Shown piece after piece: positions 32,186 to 40,860 of a stretch of 64,000 bases of DNA. The notes under the pieces are model-generated. The model did not search any database. It saw only the letters and a list, made by a program, of their open reading frames with translations, and was not told the DNA's origin. The position numbers and the translations under genes were made by a program. The stretch is from Chryseobacterium daeguense DSM 19388 (GTDB taxonomy: Bacteria; Bacteroidota; Bacteroidia; Flavobacteriales; Weeksellaceae), in the NCBI RefSeq assembly GCF_000430825.1, contig NZ_AUMT01000003.1:62001-126000 (forward strand), given 5' to 3'. Position 1 is the first letter of the stretch, and each line of letters opens with the position of its first letter.

Positions 32186-32295
32186 TGCAAAAAGCGCAAA
32201 AGCTTTTATTAAAATTGTTATTCATATTTTTTGCTCGCAACTATGTTCACCCAGCAAAGAAGATACATCACTTGTCATTCTGATGACGGAAGAGT
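32186..32295. repeat. Dispersed intergenic repeat, copy 2
   Basis: Same order of words as 8600-8724, including CATATTTTTTGCTCGCAA, CCCAGCAAAGAA and TTGTCATTCTGA. This lies in the gene-free 305-bp gap between the sigma factor and tyrS. Confidence 0.6.
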
Positions 32296-32298
32296 CCC

Positions 32299-32331
32299 AA
32301 ACCTAACAGGTTTTAAAAACCTGTTAGGTTT
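32299..32331. repeat. Perfect inverted repeat before tyrS
   Basis: AAACCTAACAGGTTTT and its reverse complement (32299-32314, 32316-32331) with a single-base centre. A common hairpin type in Flavobacteriia intergenic DNA. Confidence 0.7.
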
Positions 32332-32407
32332 ATAATCATCCAATCAAAGAAATGCCATATTCGCTATTTTGCCAATCTACCTCTTTACCTTATTCGCCTG
32401 AATTTAC

Positions 32408-32415
32408 TATCTTTG
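32408..32415 (+). promoter_or_regulatory. -7 element of tyrS
   Basis: TATCTTTG, 25 nt before the ATG at 32441. The -33 region has only TTTA at about the right distance. Confidence 0.5.
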
Positions 32416-32440
32416 CACCTTAAATTTAAAGCAGAAAATA

Positions 32441-33733
32441 ATGAACTCTTTTATTGAAGAACTGAAATGGCGCGGGCTTTTTGCCGACATGATGCCCGGA
32501 ACGGATGAACAACTGAATAAGGAAATGACGACTGCCTATATCGGTTTTGACCCTACCGCAGATTCTTTACATATCGGAAGTCTTATTCAGATAAAAATTT
32601 TAGCGCACTTTCAGCAGCATGGGCACAAGCCGATAGCTCTGGTAGGTGGTGCTACAGGGATGATTGGTGACCCATCCGGGAAATCTGCCGAAAGAAATCT
32701 CCTGGACGAAGCTACCCTTTTACATTATGTAGACTGCCTGAAAAACCAGCTTTCAAGATTTTTGGACTTCTCCGGAAATGAGCCTAATAAAGCAGAGCTG
32801 GTGAACAATTACGACTGGATGAAGAATATTTCTTTCCTTGATTTTGCTAAAAATGTAGGGAAAAATATTACAGTAAACTACATGATGGCGAAAGATTCTG
32901 TGAAGAAAAGACTTTCAGGGGAAGCGGGTGTTGACGGAATGAGCTTTACGGAATTTACGTACCAGCTTATCCAAGGATATGATTTTTTACATTTATACCA
33001 AAATAATGGCGTTAAACTTCAGATGGGAGGTTCTGACCAGTGGGGAAATATCACTACGGGAACAGAACTGATCCGCAGAAAAGCGCAGGGAGAAGCTTTT
33101 GCGCTAACCGTTCCTTTGATTACAAAAGCGGACGGCTCAAAATTCGGGAAGTCTGAAAGCGGTGAAAATTACTGGCTGGATAAAAAGAAAACTTCACCAT
33201 ACAAATTCTACCAGTTTTGGGTAAATGCAACTGATGATGATGCGGAAAGATTCATTAAATTCTATACTTTCTTACCTAAAGAAGAGATTGAAAGTTTAAT
33301 TGAAGAACATAAAACCGCTCCGCACGAAAGAAAACTTCAAAAGAAACTTGCGGAAGAGGTAACAGTCTGGGTACATGGAAGAGAAGAGTATGAAAAGGCT
33401 TTGAAGGCTTCTCAAATTCTTTTTGGGCAATCGACTACGGAAGATTTAGTAAACCTTGATGAAGAAACTTTTCTGGAAGTATTTGATGGTGTTCCTCAAA
33501 AGGAAATTCCAAAAGCTGATGTTTTAGGTGTAAATATTGCAGATCTGCTTTCTGGTTCAGGATTTTTAAAATCTAAAAGTGAAGCCACAAGAGAAATTAA
33601 AGGAAATGCCATCTCTGTAAATAAACAAAAGGTAAATGATACTTTCACCGCCAACGAAAGTGATCTTATTGACGGTAAGTTCTTACTGCTTCAAAAAGGG
33701 AAAAAGAATTATTTTATTATTAAGGCAAATTAA
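32441..33733 (+). CDS. tyrS: Tyrosyl-tRNA synthetase
   Basis: TyrRS charges tRNA-Tyr in the cytoplasm. The 430-residue protein has [20 protein letters not shown] with the class I HIGH signature as HIGS, the tyrosine pocket [25 protein letters not shown], the KMSKS equivalent KFGKSE, and a C-terminal S4 RNA-binding domain ([37 protein letters not shown]). Length is typical of the bacterial TyrS. It ends at a strong terminator shared with the convergent secreted-protein gene. Confidence 0.97.
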   Translation: MNSFIEELKWRGLFADMMPGTDEQLNKEMTTAYIGFDPTADSLHIGSLIQIKILAHFQQHGHKPIALVGGATGMIGDPSGKSAERNLLDEATLLHYVDCLKNQLSRFLDFSGNEPNKAELVNNYDWMKNISFLDFAKNVGKNITVNYMMAKDSVKKRLSGEAGVDGMSFTEFTYQLIQGYDFLHLYQNNGVKLQMGGSDQWGNITTGTELIRRKAQGEAFALTVPLITKADGSKFGKSESGENYWLDKKKTSPYKFYQFWVNATDDDAERFIKFYTFLPKEEIESLIEEHKTAPHERKLQKKLAEEVTVWVHGREEYEKALKASQILFGQSTTEDLVNLDEETFLEVFDGVPQKEIPKADVLGVNIADLLSGSGFLKSKSEATREIKGNAISVNKQKVNDTFTANESDLIDGKFLLLQKGKKNYFIIKAN

Positions 33734-33751
33734 TTATTCTTACATAAAAAT

Positions 33752-33780
33752 AAAACCGCCCTGAAATTCAGGGCGGTTTT
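33752..33780. terminator. Terminator of tyrS (and of the convergent gene)
   Basis: AAAACCGCCCTGAA and its reverse complement around one base, with flanking T/A runs, 19 nt after the tyrS stop. Confidence 0.85.
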
Positions 33781-33798
33781 ATTTTGGGAGATTTTTAA

Positions 33799-33810
33799 TT
33801 GTATTAACAC
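33799..33810. repeat. 3' box copy 1 of the tail-fibre-like gene family
   Basis: TTGTATTAACAC downstream of the 33903 gene, next to a hairpin on the far side. Same core at 35459-35470, 36240-36251 and (one change) 38117-38128. Confidence 0.5.
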
Positions 33811-33902
33811 TTATATTTATTTTTTAAATCCAGGTTTCTTTGTAAATTTTTCTCATCATTTGGTTTAGAACATATAATAAGAAACCTGGAATTTTGTATC
33901 AA

Positions 33903-35012
33903 TTAATATCCTACTCTTTCTAGTCTTATAACATAAGACCTTGCAATACTATTACCATCATTAGTAATATAAAGAGTGTGTGGTATACTAGTATCTATAT
34001 CAGCAGTAAAATTAAAAGCTGTTCCTCCATCACTATCACCACAAGATCCGCCGGGATAATCAGGAAAAGTTACTTTAGAAGTAAGCTGGGTTTCTGTAAA
34101 AGACGGACCTGTATTACCATTACCTCCTAAAAAGCCACCATAGCCCTGTAATGAGGTTCTTGAGACATTACCTGCGGTTCTTATATAAAATTCTGCAAAT
34201 CCCAGATTTGTACATCCATCAAAAACAGTTATTGTAGCTTTATAAATTGCGGCATTAGGGATACCCGTCATTACCGCAACTCTTGCTCCCGCAGCAATAC
34301 TTGGTGAATTAGCAGCTGCTAAAGACCTATCATTAGTAAAAAAAGTAGATCCTAAATTTCCGGAATTATCTGCCATTACAGGTTTTGTAAAGGTAGACGC
34401 AGTAGTAGCAGGAAGAGATCTTACTCTTTCGGTACCATTAACATCTAAGGTAGCAGTAGGTGCAGCGGTAGCAATCCCCACATTACCCCCAGCCTGCACA
34501 CGCATTTTCTCGGTATTGTTGGTACGCATCACCATATCCTGATTGTCTGTAGTTCCCAGGAAATTGGTAGCAGGGTTGGTGCCTGTATTTCCTAAAATAT
34601 TCCATGCTGAGGCAGCTGATGAAACACCGCCATTGGTCGCTCTCCAGCCACCGTTACTGTAAGCAAATTCCATCGCCTGACCATTGGCAATCGTAAAACC
34701 GTTAAGTGTGGTTCCGACCCCCCCTGTGGTATTGTTATAAATTATCAAACGCTGCCCTGCATTAGGAGCTGCGGGAGCTGTAATGGCTATTGCTGCAGTG
34801 GCACTACCCGTAAGCCTTATCTGTGTAATATTAGCCGGTACTGTAGCTGCATTTCCGGATACGGCTACTGCTGTTTCGCGGTTGGTAATAGCACCATTCA
34901 CATCCAATGTAGTTCCGGGAGTAGTGGTATTGATCCCCACATTCCCATTCTGTGCATATATAGCTGTGCTCATAACACAAAATGCACCTAGTAACAATAA
35001 TTTTTTGTTCAT
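33903..35012 (-). CDS. Secreted modular stalk protein, family member 1
   Basis: A 369-residue secreted protein with signal peptide MNKKLLLLGAFCVMSTAIYAQ. The first 170 residues, starting NGNVGINTTTPGTTLDVNGAITNRETAV, are nearly the same as in the gene at 36369 and are built of short beta-strand repeats (GNVGI-x-TxxPxxxLDVNG is a typical phage tail-fibre-like/T4 gp12-like shaft unit). The C-terminal half is unique: FTNDRSLAAANSPSIAAGARVAVMTGIPNAAIYKATITVFDG onward, ending in LYITNDGNSIARSYVIRLERV. Function unknown; a surface or secreted adhesive fibre with a variable tip is the best guess. No type IX C-terminal signal is obvious. Confidence 0.72.
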   Translation of the reverse strand: MNKKLLLLGAFCVMSTAIYAQNGNVGINTTTPGTTLDVNGAITNRETAVAVSGNAATVPANITQIRLTGSATAAIAITAPAAPNAGQRLIIYNNTTGGVGTTLNGFTIANGQAMEFAYSNGGWRATNGGVSSAASAWNILGNTGTNPATNFLGTTDNQDMVMRTNNTEKMRVQAGGNVGIATAAPTATLDVNGTERVRSLPATTASTFTKPVMADNSGNLGSTFFTNDRSLAAANSPSIAAGARVAVMTGIPNAAIYKATITVFDGCTNLGFAEFYIRTAGNVSRTSLQGYGGFLGGNGNTGPSFTETQLTSKVTFPDYPGGSCGDSDGGTAFNFTADIDTSIPHTLYITNDGNSIARSYVIRLERVGY

Positions 35013-35582
35013 TATTTAATTATTTAAATGTTTCTAATCTAGCGTTCATACAGTATATACTAAATGTAGAATCCCATTAAATAATTTGTGCGATATAAAA
35101 TTACTCCTAAATATTTTAAAAAAAAATAATTTCTTATTTTTTTCATTCATAACAGTCTTATAATTCCCAATAAATAGAAATTATTTAATAATACATCCTC
35201 ATTTAAACAAAGGTTTTATCAAGTTTTTTTATTGATAAACAATTATTTTTATCAATTTCATAATTATGAAAATTAATATGCAATTTGTGTAAATTGAATT
35301 TGTTTTATTCTAAAATTTATAATTATTCACATATTTATGAATTTTAATTTCGTTTATTTTAATCCTTTTTTTGAACGAAAAAGCTTTAAAAGAAAGCACT
35401 TAAGTCATATAAAAACAAACTGCCTGTGAGATCAGGCGGTCTGGGTAAGATATTTTTTTTGTATTAACACGGTTAAACTTATAAGTTTACGATTTAAATT
35501 TAATTAGAAATGAATCCTCTTTTAATTAAATCAATAATAAGAATTTTGATTTAAAGAAATATGAACTATTTTTATTATTAGA
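35013..35582. other. 570-bp gene-free stretch between family member 1 and a broken copy
   Basis: Very AT-rich. It contains the upstream region of the 33903 gene and, at 35418-35470, a hairpin GCCTG-ATCTCA-CAGGC and the 3' box belonging to the broken copy. Nothing else is recognisable. Confidence 0.5.
35459..35470. repeat. 3' box copy 2 of the tail-fibre-like gene family
   Basis: TTGTATTAACAC downstream (minus strand) of the broken copy, with a hairpin 20-40 nt further on. Confidence 0.5.
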
Positions 35583-36188
35583 CTAAAATACTTTTTTGTA
35601 AATGATACGTGAAGAAAGCTGTACATCTACAAAGCTCTGATAGTTACCTCCCTGTCCTCTTCCTACTGCGATATTATAAGCCTGTCCTCCGGCAGGAATG
35701 GTAACGGTAGTTCGCCAAAGTGCAGAATGGTTGGTTGCAGATCCGCAGTTTGAAGGTGAATTAGCATGGATACGCACACCTCCACCATTATTTGGGAGGT
35801 CTACGAAGTAACTGTTGATCAGGAATCCGGCAGCAGGGCATATACCTGTTGCTCCACCCATTTCGAAAACTACCGCTACTTCATAAGTTCCTGCAGGAAG
35901 TGTAAGTATAGATACCGAAAAAGTGGCTCCGGTAATCGTATTGACCTCCTGTGTCCAGTTAGTTAATTGGTCGCACCTCCGGCGCCAATCCCCGTTAATA
36001 CGGTCTGTATAGCAGAAGGCTTAAGAACCACAATAGGAACTTCATTGGCCTGCCAGCTTGCATTACCATTGGCGTCAGACATTAAAATTTTATCAACTCC
36101 CTGAGTGCCGTCTACCAGCCTGAAAGTTCCGTTTACATGAAGCTTTGCCGTAGGAGCGGTATTGATCCCGATATTACCTGTACCAAGA
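35583..36188 (-). pseudogene. Broken secreted fibre-like gene: 5' end lost and internal frameshift
   Basis: Reading the minus strand from 36188, the sequence gives LGTGNIGINTAPTAKLHVNG, FRLVDGTQ, then SDANGNASWQANEVP, the same module as in 38401-39407. At about 35965-35975 the frame runs into TAA; shifting one base restores QLTNWTQEVNTITGATFSV and a continuous frame to the stop at 35583 (IIYKKVF). A single lost base (probably a G after GGTGCG) explains it. No signal peptide or start precedes: homology stops abruptly at 36188, where the terminator of the next gene begins. The C-terminal 92-residue frame on its own is not a gene. Confidence 0.7.
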
Positions 36189-36189
36189 C

Positions 36190-36213
36190 AAAAAAACCGC
36201 CCAATATTTGGGC
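36190..36213 (-). terminator. Terminator of the S74 fibre gene
   Basis: GCCCAA (36199-36204), 3-nt loop, TTGGGC (36208-36213); on the minus strand the stem is followed by a run of T (plus-strand A 36190-36196). Confidence 0.75.
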
Positions 36214-36239
36214 AGTTTGTTGTAAGATATTTAATTAAT

Positions 36240-36251
36240 TTGTATTAACAC
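36240..36251. repeat. 3' box copy 3 of the tail-fibre-like gene family
   Basis: TTGTATTAACAC preceded by GATATTT, between the S74 gene stop and its terminator hairpin. Confidence 0.5.
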
Positions 36252-36368
36252 GTAGTTAAACATTTATTTTTATTTATTCAATAATTTTATTTTTATTTTA
36301 TTAAACTCATCTATAGTGAAGTAATCCTATTTTTTGAAGCATTTTGAAAAGCTTTAATTCTCCTGAAT

Positions 36369-37928
36369 TTATTTACTTTTCTTAAGCGACAGCTGTACTT
36401 CTTTCATTTGGTCTGCCAGCTGTTTCACTTCTGATTTCAGATTCTCAATCTCTTTCTGCTGGTCCTGGATAGCTTTGGTAAGCACAGGGATAAGCTCAAT
36501 ATAGGATACTGAAAGTATTTTGTCTTTATCATTACCTTCAGTTACCAGTGAAGGCAATACTTTTGCAACCTCATCAGCTATGAAACCAATCTCATGACGG
36601 TTATAATTATTAGTGTCAAGACTTCCTTTCTTACTGTATTCTACAGGGTGAAGCGCCATAATGGTTTTTAGGCCTTTATCCAAATCTGTGATATCTTTTT
36701 TCAGACGGACATCTGAGGTAAGAACCACCCCGCCTGCTCTTACTGTAGAAGATGCATTGATAGATCCTGTAACATCCAGCTCATAAGCAGGGTTCATATT
36801 AAGAATCCCAACCCGTCCGTTATTTTTAATGATAACACGGTCATTATAACCTGCTCCGGCTGAAGATTTAAAAATAAAATCTGCATTTGGAATAGTCGTT
36901 CCGCCAAAGAATTGTGATCCGATAGCCCAGTGTGCGTATCCTCCGGCGATAACATTTGGATTAAAGCCCATTAATACTGCGTCCCCTATTGCCGGTGAAG
37001 GATCCTCTCCAACCAACCTCATTCCTAATCCACCGTTTCTTATATGATTGGTAACCACGTCAAGCTCCTCCGTTGGGCTCTCAGTATTGATCCCTACATA
37101 GAATCTTGTATTGGATACACCCGGGTTAATAGGAACAATTGTAAAGTTTTTCTGATATGCAGCACCACCGCTATACATGATGTGGAACTTACTGTTATAC
37201 TGATTAGTCCCATCCTGTTGTACAGAACCTAATCCCCAGTGGGCACCACCTGCTCCATAAGAGTTAATTCCAAGGAACGCTGTATTTCCTGCAGCCAGAG
37301 GAGAGGTATTACGCATCCTGATAATTGGAGTTCCGGAAGTACCTATTGCATCGTGCACTCCTAACTTGGCAATGGGGCTGGAATTCCCAATCCCTACTCT
37401 TCCTCCTGCAGTAACTCTCATTACTTCAGCATTATTTGATCTGATAACCAAGTCCTGATTATCAATAGTTCCTAAGAAATTGGTAGCTGGATTAGTTCCT
37501 GTATTACCTAAAATATCCCATGCTGATCCTGCCAGTGCAGCTCCTCCGTTGGTAGCTCTCCAACCACCGTTACTATAAGCAAATTCCATCGCCTGCCCAT
37601 TGGCAATTGTAAAACCGTTAAGTGTGGCTCCGAAACCGCCTGTTGTATTATTATAGATAATCAAACGCTGCCCTGCATTTGGAGCTGCGGGAGCTGTAAC
37701 GGCCACTGCAGCAGTTGCTGCACCAGTAAGTCTCACTTGTGATATGTTTGAGGGTACTGTAGCTGCATTTCCGGATACAGCTACTGCTGTTTCGCGGTTG
37801 GTAATAGCACCATTCACATCCAATGTAGTTCCGGGAGCAGTGGTATTGATCCCCACATTCCCAGTCTGTGCATATATTGAAGTACTCACAATACATAGTG
37901 CACCAAGAATTAATAATTGTTTTTTCAT
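36369..37928 (-). CDS. Secreted fibre-like protein with C-terminal peptidase S74 (intramolecular chaperone) domain, family member 2
   Basis: A 519-residue secreted protein (signal MKKQLLILGALCIVSTSIYAQ). Its first 170 residues nearly match the 33903 product; a second set of repeats follows (AKLGVHDAIG, TRFYVGINTESPTEELDVVTNHIRNGGLG, RVGILNMNPAYELDVTGSINASS). The C-terminus TSDVRLKKDITDLDKGLKTIMALHPVEYSKKG, HEIGFIADEVAKVLPSLV, then SVSYIELIPVLTKAIQDQQKEIENLKSEV is a peptidase S74 / endosialidase-chaperone domain (PF13884), which helps trimerise phage tail spikes and then cleaves itself off. A long C-terminal coiled coil follows. This supports a trimeric fibre for the family. It is in the same orientation as the three neighbouring copies. 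Confidence 0.85.
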   Translation of the reverse strand: MKKQLLILGALCIVSTSIYAQTGNVGINTTAPGTTLDVNGAITNRETAVAVSGNAATVPSNISQVRLTGAATAAVAVTAPAAPNAGQRLIIYNNTTGGFGATLNGFTIANGQAMEFAYSNGGWRATNGGAALAGSAWDILGNTGTNPATNFLGTIDNQDLVIRSNNAEVMRVTAGGRVGIGNSSPIAKLGVHDAIGTSGTPIIRMRNTSPLAAGNTAFLGINSYGAGGAHWGLGSVQQDGTNQYNSKFHIMYSGGAAYQKNFTIVPINPGVSNTRFYVGINTESPTEELDVVTNHIRNGGLGMRLVGEDPSPAIGDAVLMGFNPNVIAGGYAHWAIGSQFFGGTTIPNADFIFKSSAGAGYNDRVIIKNNGRVGILNMNPAYELDVTGSINASSTVRAGGVVLTSDVRLKKDITDLDKGLKTIMALHPVEYSKKGSLDTNNYNRHEIGFIADEVAKVLPSLVTEGNDKDKILSVSYIELIPVLTKAIQDQQKEIENLKSEVKQLADQMKEVQLSLKKSK

Positions 37929-38400
37929 AATTTATATATTAAAAATTGTTTCTATACCTATCTGTACAAAGTATAATTAATCTTTATAAAAAAAATTTGT
38001 GTTTTAGAAAAATTAAGGGAAAGACTTCAATTGCAATTTGTGGATAATAAAAAAAAGTCTGTTTAAAAAAAACCATCCAAAGAAAAAGACGGTTTGGTCT
38101 GAGATATTTTAATAATTTGTCTTAACACGTGTGTTAAACATTTTTTTTTAATTTTAGTAAAATAATATCCGGATTTCCTTAAAGGTTATATAATTGTAAT
38201 AAATTCTTTTTCATCGTTTTAGAATCAGCCGTCCTTACGGGAAATCTGGATGTTGAAAGCAGCGTGCATACAGTTTTTCATATATCCTATTATACTGTTG
38301 CCAGTTTTTTTGGGGAATGATATATAAAAAGATACGCTTAAAGGTTGGCATAAAACGGGATTATTTCAATCCCGCTTTACTATATTTAATAGCTATTAAA
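37929..38400. other. 472-bp gene-free stretch upstream of the S74 gene
   Basis: AT-rich. It holds the upstream region of the S74 gene, a weak hairpin near 38073-38098 with an A-run, and the 3' box of the frameshifted copy. No gene is visible. Confidence 0.5.
38117..38128. repeat. 3' box copy 4 of the tail-fibre-like gene family
   Basis: TTGTCTTAACAC, one base different from the other three copies, preceded by GATATTTT. It lies 273 bp downstream of the frameshifted gene. Confidence 0.5.
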
Positions 38401-39407
38401 TTAAAATTTGTATACTCTGAGATAACTGCCACTCTTATCCAGGACAACGTTTGCGGGATCATTATTCATATTTGCAGTACCATAGGTTCTGAAATTTAGC
38501 TTTAACTGATCACTTGGATTCAGAAGCATAATTGATTCTACTGATGCATCATAAATTATTAATCCGCCAGGGTTACTTAATCCTCTGATAATATTTACAC
38601 CTTGAGATGCAATAGGATTAAAAGTAGCACTTGCACTAGGCTTTACCATTAAATAGCCGAGGAGGTTACCGGAACTACCATCAAACCCCGGAGTAGCTGC
38701 CGGATCATTCCGAAGCCTTACACCTACCGTTACAAAGTATGCTCCAGCAGTATTAATTGTTACAACACCGGTAGTTGGATCATAAACATTCCCAACATCG
38801 GTAATTTCATTTAAAGGAACATTTACTTCTGCATTATTAAGCCATCCTGTGTTGTTATTCCATGCAACATTAGTCCCTCCAGCAGCACTTACATAGGGCG
38901 TTATATAAGCAGCCGGGTTATTTGGGATGGGATCATCTTTCCAGAACGCATTACCGTTGGCGTCTGATGCAAGGATTCTTCCATTTGCCTGAGTACCGTC
39001 TACCAGTCTGAAAGTTCCGTTTACGTGGAGCTTTGCCGTAGGAACGGTATTGATCCCGATATTACCTGTACCAAGATCCATAAGTAAATCTGAAGTGTTG
39101 CTTCTTGTTAGCAAGAAAATACCATTGGTGCTGAAATTAGGATTAATCCCAAATGCGGCAGAAACAGCAGTACCCGATGCATTCTTTGCTGTTAAATTCT
39201 GAATTACCGCCTGCCCGTTCCCTGAATTTTCCAGGCGCAGGGCTGTGTTCGCAGTACCTCCCGTACCAACTGAGGAACCTCCCGTACCGGCGTTCATAAC
39301 ATGAAGGGTAGTTGCAGGATTGCCGTATTAATCCCTACGTTACCACTTTGTGCGTACACTGATGTACTTATTATACATAATGCAGCTAATAATAAATTTT
39401 TTTTCAT
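38401..39407 (-). pseudogene. Frameshifted secreted fibre-like protein with a C1q/TNF-like tip
   Basis: The ATG at 39407 opens a signal peptide (MKKNLLLAALCIISTSVYAQ) followed by SGNVGINTA, as in the paralogues. At 39320-39321 the frame breaks: the reading becomes ILQLPFML and stops. Adding one A to the AA there restores NPATTLHVMNAGTGG and joins the 298-codon frame that starts at 39297. The restored product has LGTGNIGINTVPTAKLHVNG and FRLVDGTQ, then a C-terminal beta-sandwich (INTAGAYFVTVGVRLR, SDQLKLNFRTYG, SGSYLRVYKF) resembling the C1q/TNF fold. It may be a true pseudogene, a phase-variable gene (poly-A-like tract is only two bases) or a sequencing slip. Confidence 0.7.
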
Positions 39408-40180
39408 AATTCAAGTAATTAATTAGGTCTCTTATTCCCTAGCTATGCGTCTAATGCGAAGCAAAGGAAAAATAAAGTGTATATTGTAAATGTTTTTAAA
39501 AATTTTTGATTTAGATTGATTATTTAAAACCAATTATTTTCAGATTATTGGTTAAGATTTAAAAATCCTGAAATTCATTTTTTCATCCATAAGATTATTG
39601 TTGCTAGTATTAAACATTCTGAATCCCTACTCATTCATATATTCTTCAAGAAGAATAAGTTTTGTGTTTATATGTTACAAATATAAAATGAAAAACTTAA
39701 AATAAAAAAAAAATTCATTGTTTTTTTATTAAAAATTTTAAACCTAATATGTGAAATATACAACAAAACCCAATATCAGGAAATAAATAATTAAAAAAAA
39801 CTTAATATACATCGGCATTTTAACATTAAAAATATTTCCAATAATAATGAATTTATTATCAATAAATTTTACCTGAAAATCAGTTTTATAGCGAATTTTA
39901 AGGGGAATTTTGATCTGTTTTCCAAAAAACGTGGTACCTAAATTAGCATTTTAACATCAATAAATGCGTGCTTTTAGGTTTATGATAAAAAAACTTTATT
40001 ATTTAAAGCTTTATTGTTTAGAAGCTATTAACACTTTATATAGTATATTGTATTCTAGGATCTACAATTCTTTTCATTCCTTACCCGTCAAAAAATTTTA
40101 TTAGGACAAATAACTAAAGACTGTTCAACACGGAATAAAACAAAAAAAACCGCCAAAAAGGCGGTTTTTTAATTTATATA
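39408..40180. other. 773-bp AT-rich gene-free stretch
   Basis: Between the frameshifted fibre gene and a lipoprotein gene. It includes the upstream region of the former and, at 40144-40170, the terminator of the latter. A/T content is very high and no reading frame, RNA gene or repeat is convincing. Confidence 0.5.
40144..40170. terminator. Terminator of the surface lipoprotein gene
   Basis: AAAAAACCGCC, AAAAA loop, GGCGGTTTTTT, a symmetrical hairpin 10 nt after the stop. Confidence 0.85.
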
Positions 40181-40618
40181 TTATAATTCTAAGAAACTGT
40201 GAGCGATAGAAACACTTTTCTCTCCCACTCCCTCTACCGTTTTGGTTTTAGCAATCTCTCCATCTACCCAGATATTTACTGTAAGTTTAGAATCCGCATT
40301 CGGAAGTACAGCATTGGCTGCAAGATTAAGCTGAGACTGGCTGGAATTGATGAACTGCTCTCCAGTAGACCATGTAAGTCCTGTAGGATTGAAAACCGTG
40401 TTCGGACCCGTCCCCACCTGCGTGTAAACCGTTTTGAAAACTCCTGTTCCACTTCCTGTACCGTTTACAATTTTGGCTTCAAACTGAACGATGTGATCTT
40501 TATATTGATCCTCATCATCATCATCTTTACAAGAATTAACGACAGAAATTACCGAAAATAAAACGATGAATAAAAAAGAAAGTCTCAATAAATTTTTTGA
40601 TTTGTAAAATTGCTTCAT
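40181..40618 (-). CDS. Hypothetical surface lipoprotein
   Basis: A 145-residue protein with a lipoprotein signal (LLRLSFLFIVLFSVISVVNSC) and, right after the Cys, KDDDDED. A run of acidic residues after Cys+1 Lys is like the lipoprotein export signal known in Bacteroidetes, which sends lipoproteins to the cell surface. The mature part is a small beta-rich domain (VQFEAKIVNGTGSGTGVFKTVYTQVG, LTVNIWVDGEIAKTKTVEGVGEKSVSIAHSFLEL) of unknown function. It lies 0.8 kb from the secreted fibre-like gene family. No recognised family. Confidence 0.7.
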   Translation of the reverse strand: MKQFYKSKNLLRLSFLFIVLFSVISVVNSCKDDDDEDQYKDHIVQFEAKIVNGTGSGTGVFKTVYTQVGTGPNTVFNPTGLTWSTGEQFINSSQSQLNLAANAVLPNADSKLTVNIWVDGEIAKTKTVEGVGEKSVSIAHSFLEL

Positions 40619-40848
40619 TTCTCCAAATAGATTTTTAATGGTTCAAATATAAGTTTTTTATCAATATAAAAATAACTTTTATGAAAAATTTCCAACAAAG
40701 ATTTCTAAAAAATATCAAATCAATAAATAATTACGAATATCTAATTTTTAACCCTCAAAAGACGATATCCTAAAATTAGACAGATTGTCATGCGTTTTCA
40801 AATGGTCTCATTTTTACTTTAATAAACGGAAAATAAATCGTTATTAAT

Positions 40849-40856
40849 TATCTTTG
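40849..40856 (+). promoter_or_regulatory. -7 element directly before the esterase gene
   Basis: TATCTTTG followed by CCAC and ATG (40861), so the message may be leaderless. No TTG at the ideal -33 place. Confidence 0.5.
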
Positions 40857-40860
40857 CCAC

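Noticed and set aside
35583..35861. 92-codon frame starting MGGATG as a separate gene
   Set aside because: It is only the C-terminal part of a frameshifted fibre gene remnant; no signal peptide or promoter.
38401..39297. 298-codon frame as a complete cytoplasmic protein
   Set aside because: A signal peptide in a second frame lies immediately upstream and paralogues show both parts belong to one protein.
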